Counted from the first letter of the stretch, positions 34,921-44,225 are shown. The stretch is 64,000 nucleotides of DNA from Oceanospirillum sp048265165 (GCF_048265165.1 NZ_JBLXCD010000001.1:310001-374000); one strand, 5' to 3'. A program made the numbers and translations. Notes: generated by a model not told the origin, from the letters alone.

Positions 34921-36429
34921 CTAAAGCGCATCTGAAGACGGAGCCCTATCGGCTAAAAATGCTTGTTCAGATCGGGTATCACCACCTAAAAGCTGGTACA
35001 ACCGGATACGATTGGAGAGTCTCTGATTATGTAATGTCAGTAACTGAGCCTCAGAATCAAGCATACTTTTCTGTACCGCAAGCAGGCTATCCAGATCCGT
35101 TAATCCCAGCTGATACTGGCTCAAGGCCAGCGTTGTGGTATTACGGGCGGTCTCCAGGTCCTCTGACGCCAGCTGATAACGGTGCGCCAGGGTTGTCTCC
35201 TGCATCAATACATTTTCAACATCGGCGAACGTCGAAAAAACAGTTTGCAGATATAGCTTTTCCTGCTGTTCAACATTCGCAGCGGCCTGATCCTCGGCGG
35301 CAGCAAGTTTACCGGCATTGAAAAGTGGTTGTGTCAGACTGGCCATCAGGTTCCAGTCAATGCTCTGATCGACAGAGGCAGACAGTGACAAACTGGGGAA
35401 GCGCTCACGGTTTGCAGCAGCAAGCCCGGCATCGGCTGCCAATAATGTCAGCCAGTATGACTGCAGTGCCGGTGAACGGGTAATAAGCTCTGAGGGCAGA
35501 ATTTCAGTCTTTAATGCGGGCAATTCAGGTAACTCTAACCCTTCTTCGTTCAATAGCCTGCCATCGGGGTAACGACCAAGAAAAACCTGCAGAGCCCGAA
35601 CCTGCTCCGTCACAATCTGCTCCTGGGATGTCATATTATCTCTTTCATCCTGCAGACTTTGCCTTGCACTATAAAGCTCATCAATCTCTTTCAGACCATT
35701 CTGATAACCTTGCTCAACAACTTTAAGGGCATTGATCAGCGTATCTTCCCGGCGTTTGTAGAGCTTAAGGAGTTTTTTCTGAGTAATAAGATTGTACCAA
35801 CCCTCTGCAACATCAGCGCTCAGATCGAGGGCTGCGCCTGAGAAGCTGGCTCTTGCCGCTGCATAGTTAAGGCTGGCTTCTTGCTCACGGGCGCTGAGCT
35901 TACCCCATAGATCCAATTCAAAACCTGCGTTCAGTTTGACACTCTCACTACTGGATCGGTTATCACCGGTCTGGCTCTCACTGATACTGCCTGTCAGGTC
36001 CAGGGTTGGATACAGAGCAGATTCGGACTGAATCTGTCCGGCTCCGGCACTCGCTACCTTAGCAGCCTCTGCTGCGAGAGAAGCATTACTGGAAAGTACA
36101 CGTTCCACCAATAAAGCCAGGGAAGGATCATTAAAATTTTTGACCCAACGTGTTTGAGCGGTTGTCGCCAACAATGGTGAATAGAGCTGATTCTGTGTGT
36201 TTTTGTCGGCAAGAAACAGGCTCTCCGGCGAAGAGCCCGCTTCATCTATAACAGATTGCCACTGGGCGGGAATACCCAGTGCCTGAGGATCAGGCGTGCT
36301 CCGCCCTTCATAAGCACTACATCCAGACAGAGCTAACAGAAAAACAAAAGCAGAGGTTTTTATATTAAAGTCTGGGGCAGCGTCTGCTGTATTCTGTGTA
36401 TCGTTAATATTTACGTTGGAATCGGACAC
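34921..36429 (-). CDS. Outer-membrane efflux lipoprotein, TolC/NodT type
   Basis: This channel subunit has a lipobox 'LLALSGC' followed by two outer-membrane-efflux repeats rich in helical coiled stretches ('LDLWGKLSAREQEASLNYAAA', 'ASLTQPLFNAGKLAAAEDQ'). It is the first gene of a channel-adaptor-permease operon. The start is uncertain: the open frame runs to a TTG at 36495, but a GTG at 36429, seven bases after AAAGAG, gives a shorter protein of about 502 residues. Even then some 25 polar residues precede the signal sequence, which is unusual for a lipoprotein. The channel call is secure. Confidence 0.88.
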   Translation of the reverse strand: MSDSNVNINDTQNTADAAPDFNIKTSAFVFLLALSGCSAYEGRSTPDPQALGIPAQWQSVIDEAGSSPESLFLADKNTQNQLYSPLLATTAQTRWVKNFNDPSLALLVERVLSSNASLAAEAAKVASAGAGQIQSESALYPTLDLTGSISESQTGDNRSSSESVKLNAGFELDLWGKLSAREQEASLNYAAARASFSGAALDLSADVAEGWYNLITQKKLLKLYKRREDTLINALKVVEQGYQNGLKEIDELYSARQSLQDERDNMTSQEQIVTEQVRALQVFLGRYPDGRLLNEEGLELPELPALKTEILPSELITRSPALQSYWLTLLAADAGLAAANRERFPSLSLSASVDQSIDWNLMASLTQPLFNAGKLAAAEDQAAANVEQQEKLYLQTVFSTFADVENVLMQETTLAHRYQLASEDLETARNTTTLALSQYQLGLTDLDSLLAVQKSMLDSEAQLLTLHNQRLSNRIRLYQLLGGDTRSEQAFLADRAPSSDAL

Positions 36430-36815
36430 CACAATGCTCTTTTTAAACCGTTCTGTTTGTATGACGTATGTCAGCCAGCATAGACCGCCGGACAACTTAA
36501 TAAGTTCATCAAGATTAAATCAATACGCTTTTTCTGGATACGTCTAAGGCACTGAAATGGTTTAAAGTTATGTAAAGTGTGGGCATAAAAGAGGAGAAAT
36601 AGCTCGGAGTATGACACCCAAGTCAGCAAGCTGAGCCAGCGCAATAATCCAACACAGAGATGGTAACCCGGCTTACGAAATATCGTCCCTACCCCACAAA
36701 TCCCTCAGGGGCTGGGTTGTCTGACTCAGCTTATGTTGAGCCCTCAGACTCAGCTTACCTTTGTAGCGCTCAAATAGTGCTCAAAGTATCGCTGGGTTTG
36801 AGGGTATCACTGGTT
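36430..36815. other. Intergenic region with short direct repeats
   Basis: No gene is seen. GACTCAGCTTA occurs at 36723-36733 and again at 36747-36757 (24-base period), and GCTCAAA recurs nearby. It should contain the end of the rraA transcript and the promoter of the tripartite RND operon; no clear intrinsic terminator was found. Confidence 0.5.
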
Positions 36816-37301
36816 TTATGGCATCTTAAGCGCTTCAGGGGAAACAATAATGCCGTTGTTGTCAGCATAAACGTATTCACCCGAACGGAAAGTAACGCCG
36901 CCAAATGTAACGTCAAGGCCTTCTTCGCCTATGCCTTTTTTCAGGCTCTTCATCGGGTGAGAACCCAGCGCCTGAACGCCCAGTTCCAACTCAGCCAGAA
37001 CATCCACATCACGAACGCAGCCATACATGATGATACCCGACCAACCGTTTTTGACAGCTTTCTCAGCCAGCATATCGCCTAACATAGCGCAACGAAATGA
37101 ACCACCAGCATCAACCACCATGACCTTACCTTCACCGGGTTGATCCACCAGCTCTTTCACTTTTGAATTATCTTCGAAGCACTTAACGGTCACTATCTGA
37201 CCAAAAAAAGATGCAACACCACCGTAATTAGCAAAACCCGGATCAACAGCCTGTACAAGGTCCGGGTTTTCATCACACAGATCAGGGGTAACCCAATTCA
37301 T
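36816..37301 (-). CDS. rraA: RraA-family ribonuclease regulator
   Basis: The 161-residue protein matches E. coli RraA in length and sequence style: 'NWVTPDLCDENPDLVQAVDP', 'VMVVDAGGSFRCAMLGDMLAE' and 'GIIMYGCVRDVDVLAEL'. RraA binds and inhibits RNase E. Related proteins in the same fold are 4-hydroxy-4-methyl-2-oxoglutarate aldolases, and the G-x20-R-D type motif (GDML...RDV) is present, so aldolase-type chemistry cannot be excluded. GGAG is eight bases before the start. It is divergent from the RNase II gene, so two RNA-turnover genes share a promoter region. Confidence 0.9.
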   Translation of the reverse strand: MNWVTPDLCDENPDLVQAVDPGFANYGGVASFFGQIVTVKCFEDNSKVKELVDQPGEGKVMVVDAGGSFRCAMLGDMLAEKAVKNGWSGIIMYGCVRDVDVLAELELGVQALGSHPMKSLKKGIGEEGLDVTFGGVTFRSGEYVYADNNGIIVSPEALKMP

Positions 37302-37677
37302 TTTTTATACTCCATTCTGGATATGACAGTTGGTCCGCCATCGGATGTGGTCAGACCATGAGTGCCATCACACTGTCTTGATATAACCGCCTGCCATCTC
37401 TGAGGTGGTGGATTCCTGTGCCGGGAACCCATCAGCCAGACCAGAGAACAGTGGTCATTTTCAGGGGCAAGCCCCACCGCACTATTGTCACACAGGGTGA
37501 ATACAAGATCACTGAGCAAAAAGTTCTAGCAGAACCACTGTAATTTTTACCGGTGAATCAAGAGGTTATTAATCGGTGATAGAAGGGTTCGACCAGGCTT
37601 ATTTTGCTAAACATATTGGTTTTGTCATCCAAGGGCACTATCATTCGTAGCTTATTTACCAGCCCAGATATGATTCC
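37302..37677. other. Divergent rraA/rnb promoter region
   Basis: This 376-base gap should hold both promoters and possibly a long 5' leader for one of them. I could not fix a convincing -35/-10 pair. A 73-codon open frame on the minus strand ends in an ATGA overlap with rraA but starts with TTG and shows no family resemblance. Confidence 0.5.
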
Positions 37678-39642
37678 ATGCTACAGAACCTAGAACTGCT
37701 GAAACAACTTAAAAACGATCTTCAGGAGTCTGCTCCCCGCATTGAGGGGCAGATTAAAGCCACAGAAAAGAGCTATGGCTTTTTGGAGACAGATAAGGGC
37801 AAGAGTTACTTTGTTCCGCCACCAGAAATGCGTAAAGTGCTGCACGGCGACCGCGTACAGGCCCGCTTGGTCAGCAACGATGGCAAGGAATCCGCCGAAC
37901 TGGAAAGCCTTTCAGAAAGCGCTCTGATTCGCTTTATTGGCCGAGTTTGCTTCTTTAAGAATAAACTTCAGGTTATGCCTGAGCACCACTTACTGAACCG
38001 TGCACTCAATGCCAACATCCAGCCCCCCCTGACGAAAGATCAGTTCAGCGAAGGTGATTGGGTTGTCGCTTTACTGGAAAAGCATGCCCTTCGGGACGGT
38101 AAATTCCAAACCGAGATTATTCAGCGCATCGCATCATCCGATGATAAAAATTTGCCCTGGCTGATAAGTCTTGCGCGGCATAAGCTGTCAGCCGATGCGC
38201 CTGTTACCGAAGCGCCCTTTGAGCTTCAGCCCGAAGCCCTGCCCCGCACTGACCTGACAGACCTACCTCTGGTGACCATCGACAGTCCAAGCACCCGAGA
38301 TATGGATGATGCCATTCATGCTGAGACCAATTCTAATGGCTGGCGGCTTACTGTCGCCATAGCTGATCCATCAGCTTATGTTGCTGCAGATTCAGATGTT
38401 GACCAGGTCGCGAAAGAGCGCGGTTATACGACTTATCTTCCGGGCCGCAACATCCCAATGCTACCCAGAACTCTCAGTGACGAACTTTGTTCACTGCAAC
38501 CGAATGAAAAGCGCCCGGCACTTTGCTGCCAAATTCAGATCAATCAGGCTGGCACACCTGAAGGTGAACCAGAATTCTTCACCGCCTGGATCAGTTCAAA
38601 AGCGAAATTAAGTTACGATGAGGTTTCGAACTGGCTGGAACTGGCTGAAGAACTCCAGCAGTCGCCGGAAGTTAATGCGCTGATAACCCCATCATTGAAA
38701 GCTCTGAGCGAAGTTGCAGAAGCCAGTGTTAAATGGCGTGCTGAAAATGCTGTTGTTTTCAAAGATCGCCCGGATTATCGCTTTAAACTGGATAACGAAG
38801 GTCAGGTGACCGCTATTATTGCCGAACAGCGTCGTTCAGCCCATAAAGTGGTTGAAGAGACGATGATACTGGCCAATATCAGTGCTGCACGTTTTCTCTC
38901 TACCCATAACACCGGCATCTACAACACCCATATAGGCTTTGAGCCTGAGAAAATTGCAGACGTGGTCGCTATTGCTAACGAACAAGGCTACGAGGCTGAT
39001 GCCGAAACCCTGGGGTCACTCGGTGGTTATGCAGCATTTCGCCGCACCCTGATCAGTGAAGGCAATGACTGGCTTGATGCTCGTCTGCGACGCTTCCAGG
39101 GCTATGTGCACACCCACAATCAGCCAGCCCCACATTATGGAATGGGACTGGAAGGTTATGCCACCTGGACCTCTCCCATCCGCAAATACAGTGATATGGT
39201 CAACCACCGCCTGATCAAGCAGATTCTGGCCGGAGAAGCACCACAACAACTGGATGAATCCCTCGGTGAGCTGATGGATCAGCAGCGTCAATCCAGCCGC
39301 CTGGCCGAGCGAGATACCTGCCATTGGCTCTATACACGCTTTCTGAAACCTGCTGTTGAGGAGCAGACCGTGTTTGAAGGTGAGATCTTTGATATCAGCC
39401 GCGGCGGTATGCGGGTTCGCCTGCTGGAAAATGGTGCGGCACCTTTTATACCGGGCAGCATGATCCATAAAGATCGCAAGGCGATGACAATGGATAACAA
39501 TTCGGGGCAGGTGATTATCGAAGGTGTAACCCGCTATCGCTTAGGCGACCAGGTCAAAGTCCAGTTAATTAAAGTGGACGAGGAACGACGCAGCCTGATC
39601 GCCAAACCGATTCAGGAAGAAACCGCAAAGCCAAAAGACTAA
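37678..39642 (+). CDS. rnb: Exoribonuclease II
   Basis: The 654-residue protein degrades single-stranded RNA from the 3' end to short products. Seen: N-terminal cold-shock domain ('IEGQIKATEKSYGFLETD', 'FVPPPEMRKVLHGDRVQARL'), RNB catalytic domain with 'VTIDSPSTRDMDDAIH' whose Asp residues bind magnesium, the 'YTTYLPGRNIPMLPR' and 'TWTSPIRKYSDMVNHRL' motifs, and a C-terminal S1 domain ('GEIFDISRGGMRVRLLENG'). Length is close to E. coli RNase II (644). It is divergent from rraA and followed by a strong stem-loop, a structure that would resist this enzyme. Confidence 0.95.
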   Translation: MLQNLELLKQLKNDLQESAPRIEGQIKATEKSYGFLETDKGKSYFVPPPEMRKVLHGDRVQARLVSNDGKESAELESLSESALIRFIGRVCFFKNKLQVMPEHHLLNRALNANIQPPLTKDQFSEGDWVVALLEKHALRDGKFQTEIIQRIASSDDKNLPWLISLARHKLSADAPVTEAPFELQPEALPRTDLTDLPLVTIDSPSTRDMDDAIHAETNSNGWRLTVAIADPSAYVAADSDVDQVAKERGYTTYLPGRNIPMLPRTLSDELCSLQPNEKRPALCCQIQINQAGTPEGEPEFFTAWISSKAKLSYDEVSNWLELAEELQQSPEVNALITPSLKALSEVAEASVKWRAENAVVFKDRPDYRFKLDNEGQVTAIIAEQRRSAHKVVEETMILANISAARFLSTHNTGIYNTHIGFEPEKIADVVAIANEQGYEADAETLGSLGGYAAFRRTLISEGNDWLDARLRRFQGYVHTHNQPAPHYGMGLEGYATWTSPIRKYSDMVNHRLIKQILAGEAPQQLDESLGELMDQQRQSSRLAERDTCHWLYTRFLKPAVEEQTVFEGEIFDISRGGMRVRLLENGAAPFIPGSMIHKDRKAMTMDNNSGQVIIEGVTRYRLGDQVKVQLIKVDEERRSLIAKPIQEETAKPKD

Positions 39643-39662
39643 CAACACCCTCAGAACGGATA

Positions 39663-39699
39663 CTGCAGAGGACCTAGAATCCTATCAGGTCTTCTGCAG
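39663..39699 (+). other. Strong stem-loop downstream of rnb
   Basis: CTGCAGAGGACCT pairs with AGGTCTTCTGCAG (13 pairs, one G-U) around an 11-base loop, 20 bases after the rnb stop. No T run follows, so it is not a standard intrinsic terminator. It may protect the 3' end of the message or end transcription with Rho. Confidence 0.55.
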
Positions 39700-39855
39700 G
39701 CCAGCATTAGCGACACCCGAACCATGAGCTGGGTCTTGTATTTCGCCAAAAAGCCTTCAATAACCAAGTACAATACTCAGAATTGACCTCCGTCTTAAAT
39801 ATCAATAAAATCTAATATTAAAGATATCCAACTAAGTCATAAAAGAGAACTGACT

Positions 39856-40116
39856 ATGTTACCAAAAAAATACTTACCTTTTGTTGCGCCTTTTATGATG
39901 TCCATTCTGATGGTTTTCATCATGACAGCTGTGATTACGGCCTTTAACACCGGCATAGACCAAGGCTTCCCATCACGCTGGGGCCAGGCTTTTGTTGTTG
40001 CCTGGCCGATTGCCTTCAGCATCATTTTTATCATGGGTAAGCGGGTACAAGCCCTTGCTGCTAAAATCTGCAATAAAGAACCTATGCAGAAAATAACCGC
40101 GACAGAAGATATCTGA
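39856..40116 (+). CDS. DUF2798 small membrane protein
   Basis: The 86-residue protein has two membrane segments ('YLPFVAPFMMSILMVFIMTA' and 'AFVVAWPIAFSIIFIM') joined by a short loop, ending in a basic tail. It resembles the DUF2798 family of small inner-membrane proteins of unknown function. It follows rnb after 213 bases and lies convergent to the phosphoesterase gene. Function unknown. Confidence 0.8.
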   Translation: MLPKKYLPFVAPFMMSILMVFIMTAVITAFNTGIDQGFPSRWGQAFVVAWPIAFSIIFIMGKRVQALAAKICNKEPMQKITATEDI

Positions 40117-40168
40117 AGTAACGCAATAACAGGTTATCAACTGATATGGGTTGCTCCCGCTTTCGACT

Positions 40169-41050
40169 TCAGATCATGTAGTCTGCCAGCTCCAGGCGCT
40201 GCCCGGTGCTAGCCTTCTGACTTTCCGGCAAGAGATCTATGCTGGGCCATAGTCCGCTGGTCAGGGCCTCCCGGTAGGGTGTATTCAGTCCCGCATCCGT
40301 CATAGCCTGCTGGCTGGTCTCTGCCGGATATGAAAGCCGGTGCCAGCTAACCTTAATGGCATCCGGCCCCGGTGTTATCAACATATACCAGCTGTTAGCT
40401 GTACCATCATTTGCAGGCATGCCTATCACACCGGCATTTAACCAGTGCCGGTCACCAGTACGCCGGGCAAAAGGAATTCCGCAGTGACCACCAATCACGA
40501 CATCGGCATCCGTCATCGCCATCTCTTCTTCCAACAACGAGGCATCACTGTCAGCAAAGATAAAGCGGTTAATCTGTTCAATGCCGCCATGTATCACATG
40601 AAAACTTCGACCCTGCAATGTAAAACGGATATTACGGGGTAGTTGCCCCATCCACCGACGGGCATCGTCATTGACCTGCTTAAGCGCATAGTTATACCAG
40701 CTGATAGAAAGTAACGAACAGGTGCTACCCTCATCAAAACCGCAACCACAGTCCAGTGCCCCTTCCGCTATGGATTCTTCACAGTTTCCCATGACCACCG
40801 GAATTCCCCAACGCTGAATACGGTCTGTCGTTTCTGCCGCATCAGCACAGTAAGCGATGATATCACCGGTACATATGACCTGTTGCGGCGGAATATTTTG
40901 CTGTTGTGCCACCTGCTCTATCGCCTCGGTGGCGGCTAAATTACTGTAAGGGCCGCCAAAAATAAGTATCGGAGAGGCCTCTGATGCCATCTCATCCAGG
41001 CAACCCAGATCTAAAGAGTTTACCGTCCCCAGGAAGTTTTTTATTGTCAT
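40169..41050 (-). CDS. Variant calcineurin-like phosphoesterase, cysteine-rich
   Basis: The 293-residue soluble protein has the metallophosphoesterase fold but a rewritten active site. The first motif, usually GDxHxN, reads GGPYSN (residues 32-37), so Asp and His are gone. GDIIAY (Asp63) is kept; GNHD/E reads GNCEE (Asn89, Cys90); 'VIHGG' (His154) is kept; GHxH reads GHCG (His189, Cys190, Gly191). Further cysteines cluster at 101, 103 and 111 in 'DCGCGFDEGSTC'. I recall the GGPYSNL pattern as a conserved subfamily, so this is probably a distinct function, not decay. The start codon overlaps the symporter stop as TAATG, so the two are translationally coupled. Substrate unknown. Confidence 0.8.
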   Translation of the reverse strand: MTIKNFLGTVNSLDLGCLDEMASEASPILIFGGPYSNLAATEAIEQVAQQQNIPPQQVICTGDIIAYCADAAETTDRIQRWGIPVVMGNCEESIAEGALDCGCGFDEGSTCSLLSISWYNYALKQVNDDARRWMGQLPRNIRFTLQGRSFHVIHGGIEQINRFIFADSDASLLEEEMAMTDADVVIGGHCGIPFARRTGDRHWLNAGVIGMPANDGTANSWYMLITPGPDAIKVSWHRLSYPAETSQQAMTDAGLNTPYREALTSGLWPSIDLLPESQKASTGQRLELADYMI

Positions 41051-42450
41051 TATCCTACCTCTTCCGTTGTCTGCAGGTTATGTTTCGGCAGTGTGGAGCC
41101 AGACAATTTATCGCCTAACCAAAAGAACCCACAGCCACCGATTAATACTGTTAAGGAGATCCAAAGCAACTTGGTATACTTATGGGACTCACCCAGCAGG
41201 TTAGTGTAGCCAGAGGATTCCGTAAAGTAGAGTCCTGCTCCCACCAACGCCAGAACAAAGCTCCCCAGATAACTGGCCACCGGTATCGACTGTCGGTTTC
41301 CCCACAAACTAAAGAAAATAACCGGGGCAAGGTACATAGATGCCGTACCACTAACGGCTACAGCACTGAACAGATCTTTATTACCGAGAAAAACCAAGGC
41401 GACGCCCAACAGCATAAAAATTGCCATGGCAGCCCGCCCATTCTTCAAGCTGGCACCGGTTAGCTTCATATCCACGATAGCAAGCTTGGCAGAACTTGAC
41501 AGGGCACTATCCAGGGTAGACATCGCAGAGATAATCAAAGAAGCACTGAAGAGCAACATCGGCAACTCGCCCAGAATCCGGCTCAGGGCCTGATGCAGGT
41601 TTTCACCAGAGATAGCGTGGGCTCCGGCCATCACCCCCAACAAACCAAATAGAAGAATACAGACAATGCTGATCCAGCCGGCATGAACAAAGCTGCGACG
41701 GGTGGTATCGCGGTCGGCGAGAAAGCCACGATCCATCATCACCGGATCATGCATCGGGTAGCTCCAGACCTGTAGTAAGGCCACCACAAGCAGAACAGGG
41801 CCTGGTTCCGATAGCTCAAACGGCTTAAAGGTAAAAAGCTCAGCGTTCAGGTTACCGCTACTGAAAGCACTGACCATTAACAAGGCTAATACCACCAGAA
41901 AAATAAGCATCTGTAACAAATCGGTCTTAAGCGAAGCGTGTAGCCCACCCATCATGGAGTAAGTCAGTGTCAGCAAAGCGATGGCAATAATGCCTATGGT
42001 ATACGCCTGACTTCCGGCGACACCAAACAACAGACCAATCACCAGCAAGTTAGCAAAAACCTCACTGACCAGGCGCACTCCAATGACGGTGTTGTAACAA
42101 CGAGTACCAGCTTTGCCAAAACGATCCGCCAAAAAAGCCTGAACGCTATGATAGCCACGCTCAAATCTCAGGTGATCAATAATTCTGCCACCGGTAAAGA
42201 AGGAAAGGTAATAAGCGCCATAAGCCAACGTCCCCCAAATCCCATAATAGAATCCGAGAATAGCAGCGTTCATGAGAGAACGTGCAAAAATCCAGGTGGT
42301 AACCTGGGAAAAGATTAACGTTATCAGCCCCGGGGCACGACCATCAGCAGAGAGCCCCTGAAAAAAGCCCTCCACCGTTTTGGCTTTGGGAGACAAGAGA
42401 ACGGAAAACACAGCAACAATTAAAACAATGGCGATTAATGGATTATCCAT
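41050..42450 (-). CDS. Sodium:solute symporter (SSS family)
   Basis: The 466-residue inner-membrane protein shows about thirteen hydrophobic segments and the family sodium-site run 'SAMSTLDSALSSSAKLAI', plus 'YSMMGGLHASLKTDLLQM', typical of SSS carriers. It should import a small organic solute with sodium. The open frame reaches 42492, but the ATG at 42450 has AGGAA six bases upstream and directly precedes the first hydrophobic segment, so that start is preferred. Its stop overlaps the start of the phosphoesterase gene, implying linked functions, perhaps uptake and handling of a phosphorylated or otherwise related compound (inference). Confidence 0.88.
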   Translation of the reverse strand: MDNPLIAIVLIVAVFSVLLSPKAKTVEGFFQGLSADGRAPGLITLIFSQVTTWIFARSLMNAAILGFYYGIWGTLAYGAYYLSFFTGGRIIDHLRFERGYHSVQAFLADRFGKAGTRCYNTVIGVRLVSEVFANLLVIGLLFGVAGSQAYTIGIIAIALLTLTYSMMGGLHASLKTDLLQMLIFLVVLALLMVSAFSSGNLNAELFTFKPFELSEPGPVLLVVALLQVWSYPMHDPVMMDRGFLADRDTTRRSFVHAGWISIVCILLFGLLGVMAGAHAISGENLHQALSRILGELPMLLFSASLIISAMSTLDSALSSSAKLAIVDMKLTGASLKNGRAAMAIFMLLGVALVFLGNKDLFSAVAVSGTASMYLAPVIFFSLWGNRQSIPVASYLGSFVLALVGAGLYFTESSGYTNLLGESHKYTKLLWISLTVLIGGCGFFWLGDKLSGSTLPKHNLQTTEEVG

Positions 42451-42611
42451 TAGGGGTTCCTTTTTGTTATCAGACGGGAAGCTTAAGCTCATCGCTGATA
42501 ACTTATACGCATCTCATTAGATTCAGGATTCATCCGCCCCTTTGCCGGGCAGCTCAGGGGCAGCAGACAGTCTGACACTGTCAGCGCATCCTAGAGACGT
42601 AAAAAGTAAGA

Positions 42612-43451
42612 TTATTTGCTCTGCAAACCATCGTCAAAAGCCTGCATCAGCTGACCAGATATGGCAAAACTGCCCGGTTTTAATGGAAATTCATCAAGCC
42701 TGCCCCATCTGGCTTCAACAATCTCATGGCCATCTACTTTGATATCACCGCTATCATAATCACAGATAAAGCCCAGCATCAGCGAATGGGGAAAAGGCCA
42801 ACTTTGGCTTGAGTGATAACGGATATTTTTTACGGCAACGCCCACCTCTTCAAAAATTTCACGGGATACAGCCTGCTCCACACTCTCACCGGGCTCAATA
42901 AAGCCAGCGATACAGCTGAAATAGTCAGCCTTAAAGCTAGCGTTCCGGGCCAGCAGCACCTCATCACCCCGGGTGATTAATGCAATAATACAGGGGTTGA
43001 TACGTGGGTATTGCCGATAACCGCAACTGTCGCAGCACATAGCATTTTCAGATGGATGCATACGGGCTTTGGAGCCACAGCGGCTGCAATAGTTATGATC
43101 CTGCTCCCAGGTCAATAACTGGCTCCCTGAAGCGATCAATTCAAAGTCACTCTGATCCAATTGGGGTAGCAATGCCCGAAAGCTGAATCGCTTGAATTCT
43201 CCATTAAATTGCTCCGACCAGAATTGCCACTCAGAACTGCGGGCACAATAAACAGGAAGACCATGCCGATGTGCAATATAACGCCACTGGACATCCGGCA
43301 GCAGGCTTTCGCGCTGCCAAAAAGGCAGTAACGATGCAATAGTGTGTAATGGCTCAGCGGCTGCATCCGTAACCAGATCATTACCGGTAAAGAGAATCAG
43401 ATAACTCTCTGCAGGTAGTTCCAGGGTGCTACAAAAACGTTCTACTTGCAT
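42612..43451 (-). CDS. nudC: NADH pyrophosphatase / NAD-cap hydrolase NudC
   Basis: The 279-residue Nudix enzyme hydrolyses NADH and removes NAD caps from RNA. Seen: an N-terminal NUDIX-like domain, a zinc ribbon 'CSRCGSK...CCDSCGY', the Nudix box 'GFIEPGESVEQAVSREIFEE', and the NudC signature, here 'SQSWPFPHSLM' (usually SQPWPFPxS, so one Pro is Ser). The fold and length (E. coli 257) fit. GGAG is five bases before the start. It is transcribed divergently from the DUF3010 gene. Confidence 0.95.
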   Translation of the reverse strand: MQVERFCSTLELPAESYLILFTGNDLVTDAAAEPLHTIASLLPFWQRESLLPDVQWRYIAHRHGLPVYCARSSEWQFWSEQFNGEFKRFSFRALLPQLDQSDFELIASGSQLLTWEQDHNYCSRCGSKARMHPSENAMCCDSCGYRQYPRINPCIIALITRGDEVLLARNASFKADYFSCIAGFIEPGESVEQAVSREIFEEVGVAVKNIRYHSSQSWPFPHSLMLGFICDYDSGDIKVDGHEIVEARWGRLDEFPLKPGSFAISGQLMQAFDDGLQSK

Positions 43452-43554
43452 AAAGACTCCGGTTTGAGAGAGGAATAGCTTATCTGACCTTAAGCCATGG
43501 GTTTATGGTAACAATGGGTTTATAATGCCGCGACATTTCGTTTATAGGTGCATT

Positions 43555-44094
43555 ATGAAAGTTTGTGGTGTTGAACTAAAGGGCAGCGAAGCACTTATTT
43601 GTCTGCTCTCCAAATCCGGTGACTTGTTTGATATTCCTGACTGCCGCCAAATTCGTTTTACGCTGAAAGACAGTGATGATCAGCAACAAATGCGTTATTT
43701 CCAGCAGTCTTTTGCTAAGTTGCTGGAAGATTATAAAATTGAGCGTGTTGTTATCCGGCAACGTCCCCACAAAGGCAAATTTGCCGGTGGTGCCGTTGGC
43801 TTTAAAATAGAAGGTGCACTTCAGGCATTGCCCCAGGTTGATGTTCAGATTATGACGCCGAGCCAGATCAAAGAACAGTTAAAGAAAACGCCAATGCCTG
43901 TGGATTTCCGCGAAACCGGCCTGAAGCAGTTTCAGGAACCCGCCTTTACCACGGCATTTGCCTATTTAAGCAACCCACTCGTCCATAAGAGTGCGGCAGT
44001 ATCAGACGTTAAGTATGATGTCGCTGAGGAATCAGAAGCCGTTGCACCTGATACGGAAGAAAAGTCTGTGGCACCGAATCCCTGGAACCGTTAA
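43555..44094 (+). CDS. DUF3010 family protein
   Basis: The 179-residue cytoplasmic protein opens 'MKVCGVELKGSEALICLL' and contains 'VVIRQRPHKGKFAGGAVGFK', recognisable as DUF3010, a gammaproteobacterial family of unknown function with an RNase H-like flavour to the N-terminus. The open frame begins ten codons earlier, but the ATG at 43555 matches the family N-terminus and has AGGTG upstream. The last 35 residues are acidic and probably disordered. A strong terminator follows. Confidence 0.82.
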   Translation: MKVCGVELKGSEALICLLSKSGDLFDIPDCRQIRFTLKDSDDQQQMRYFQQSFAKLLEDYKIERVVIRQRPHKGKFAGGAVGFKIEGALQALPQVDVQIMTPSQIKEQLKKTPMPVDFRETGLKQFQEPAFTTAFAYLSNPLVHKSAAVSDVKYDVAEESEAVAPDTEEKSVAPNPWNR

Positions 44095-44132
44095 ACAAGC
44101 GGCACCAATGAGATAAAAAGTCTGGTTGAGAC

Positions 44133-44166
44133 AAAAAAGCCCGGTGTCATCCGACACCGGGCTTTC
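44133..44166. terminator. Bidirectional intrinsic terminator
   Basis: AAAGCCCGGTGTC pairs perfectly with GACACCGGGCTTT around a four-base loop, with A and T runs at the sides. It lies between the converging DUF3010 and RidA genes. Confidence 0.92.
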
Positions 44167-44225
44167 TGATATTGCCGCTGACAACAGATCAAAATTTAAT
44201 TGATCAAAGGCCAGAAACTCTTCCC

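Noticed and set aside
37298..37519. 73-codon open frame upstream of rraA ending in an ATGA overlap with it
   Set aside because: It starts with TTG, lacks a ribosome-binding site and shows no family resemblance; the overlap is probably chance around the rraA ribosome-binding site.
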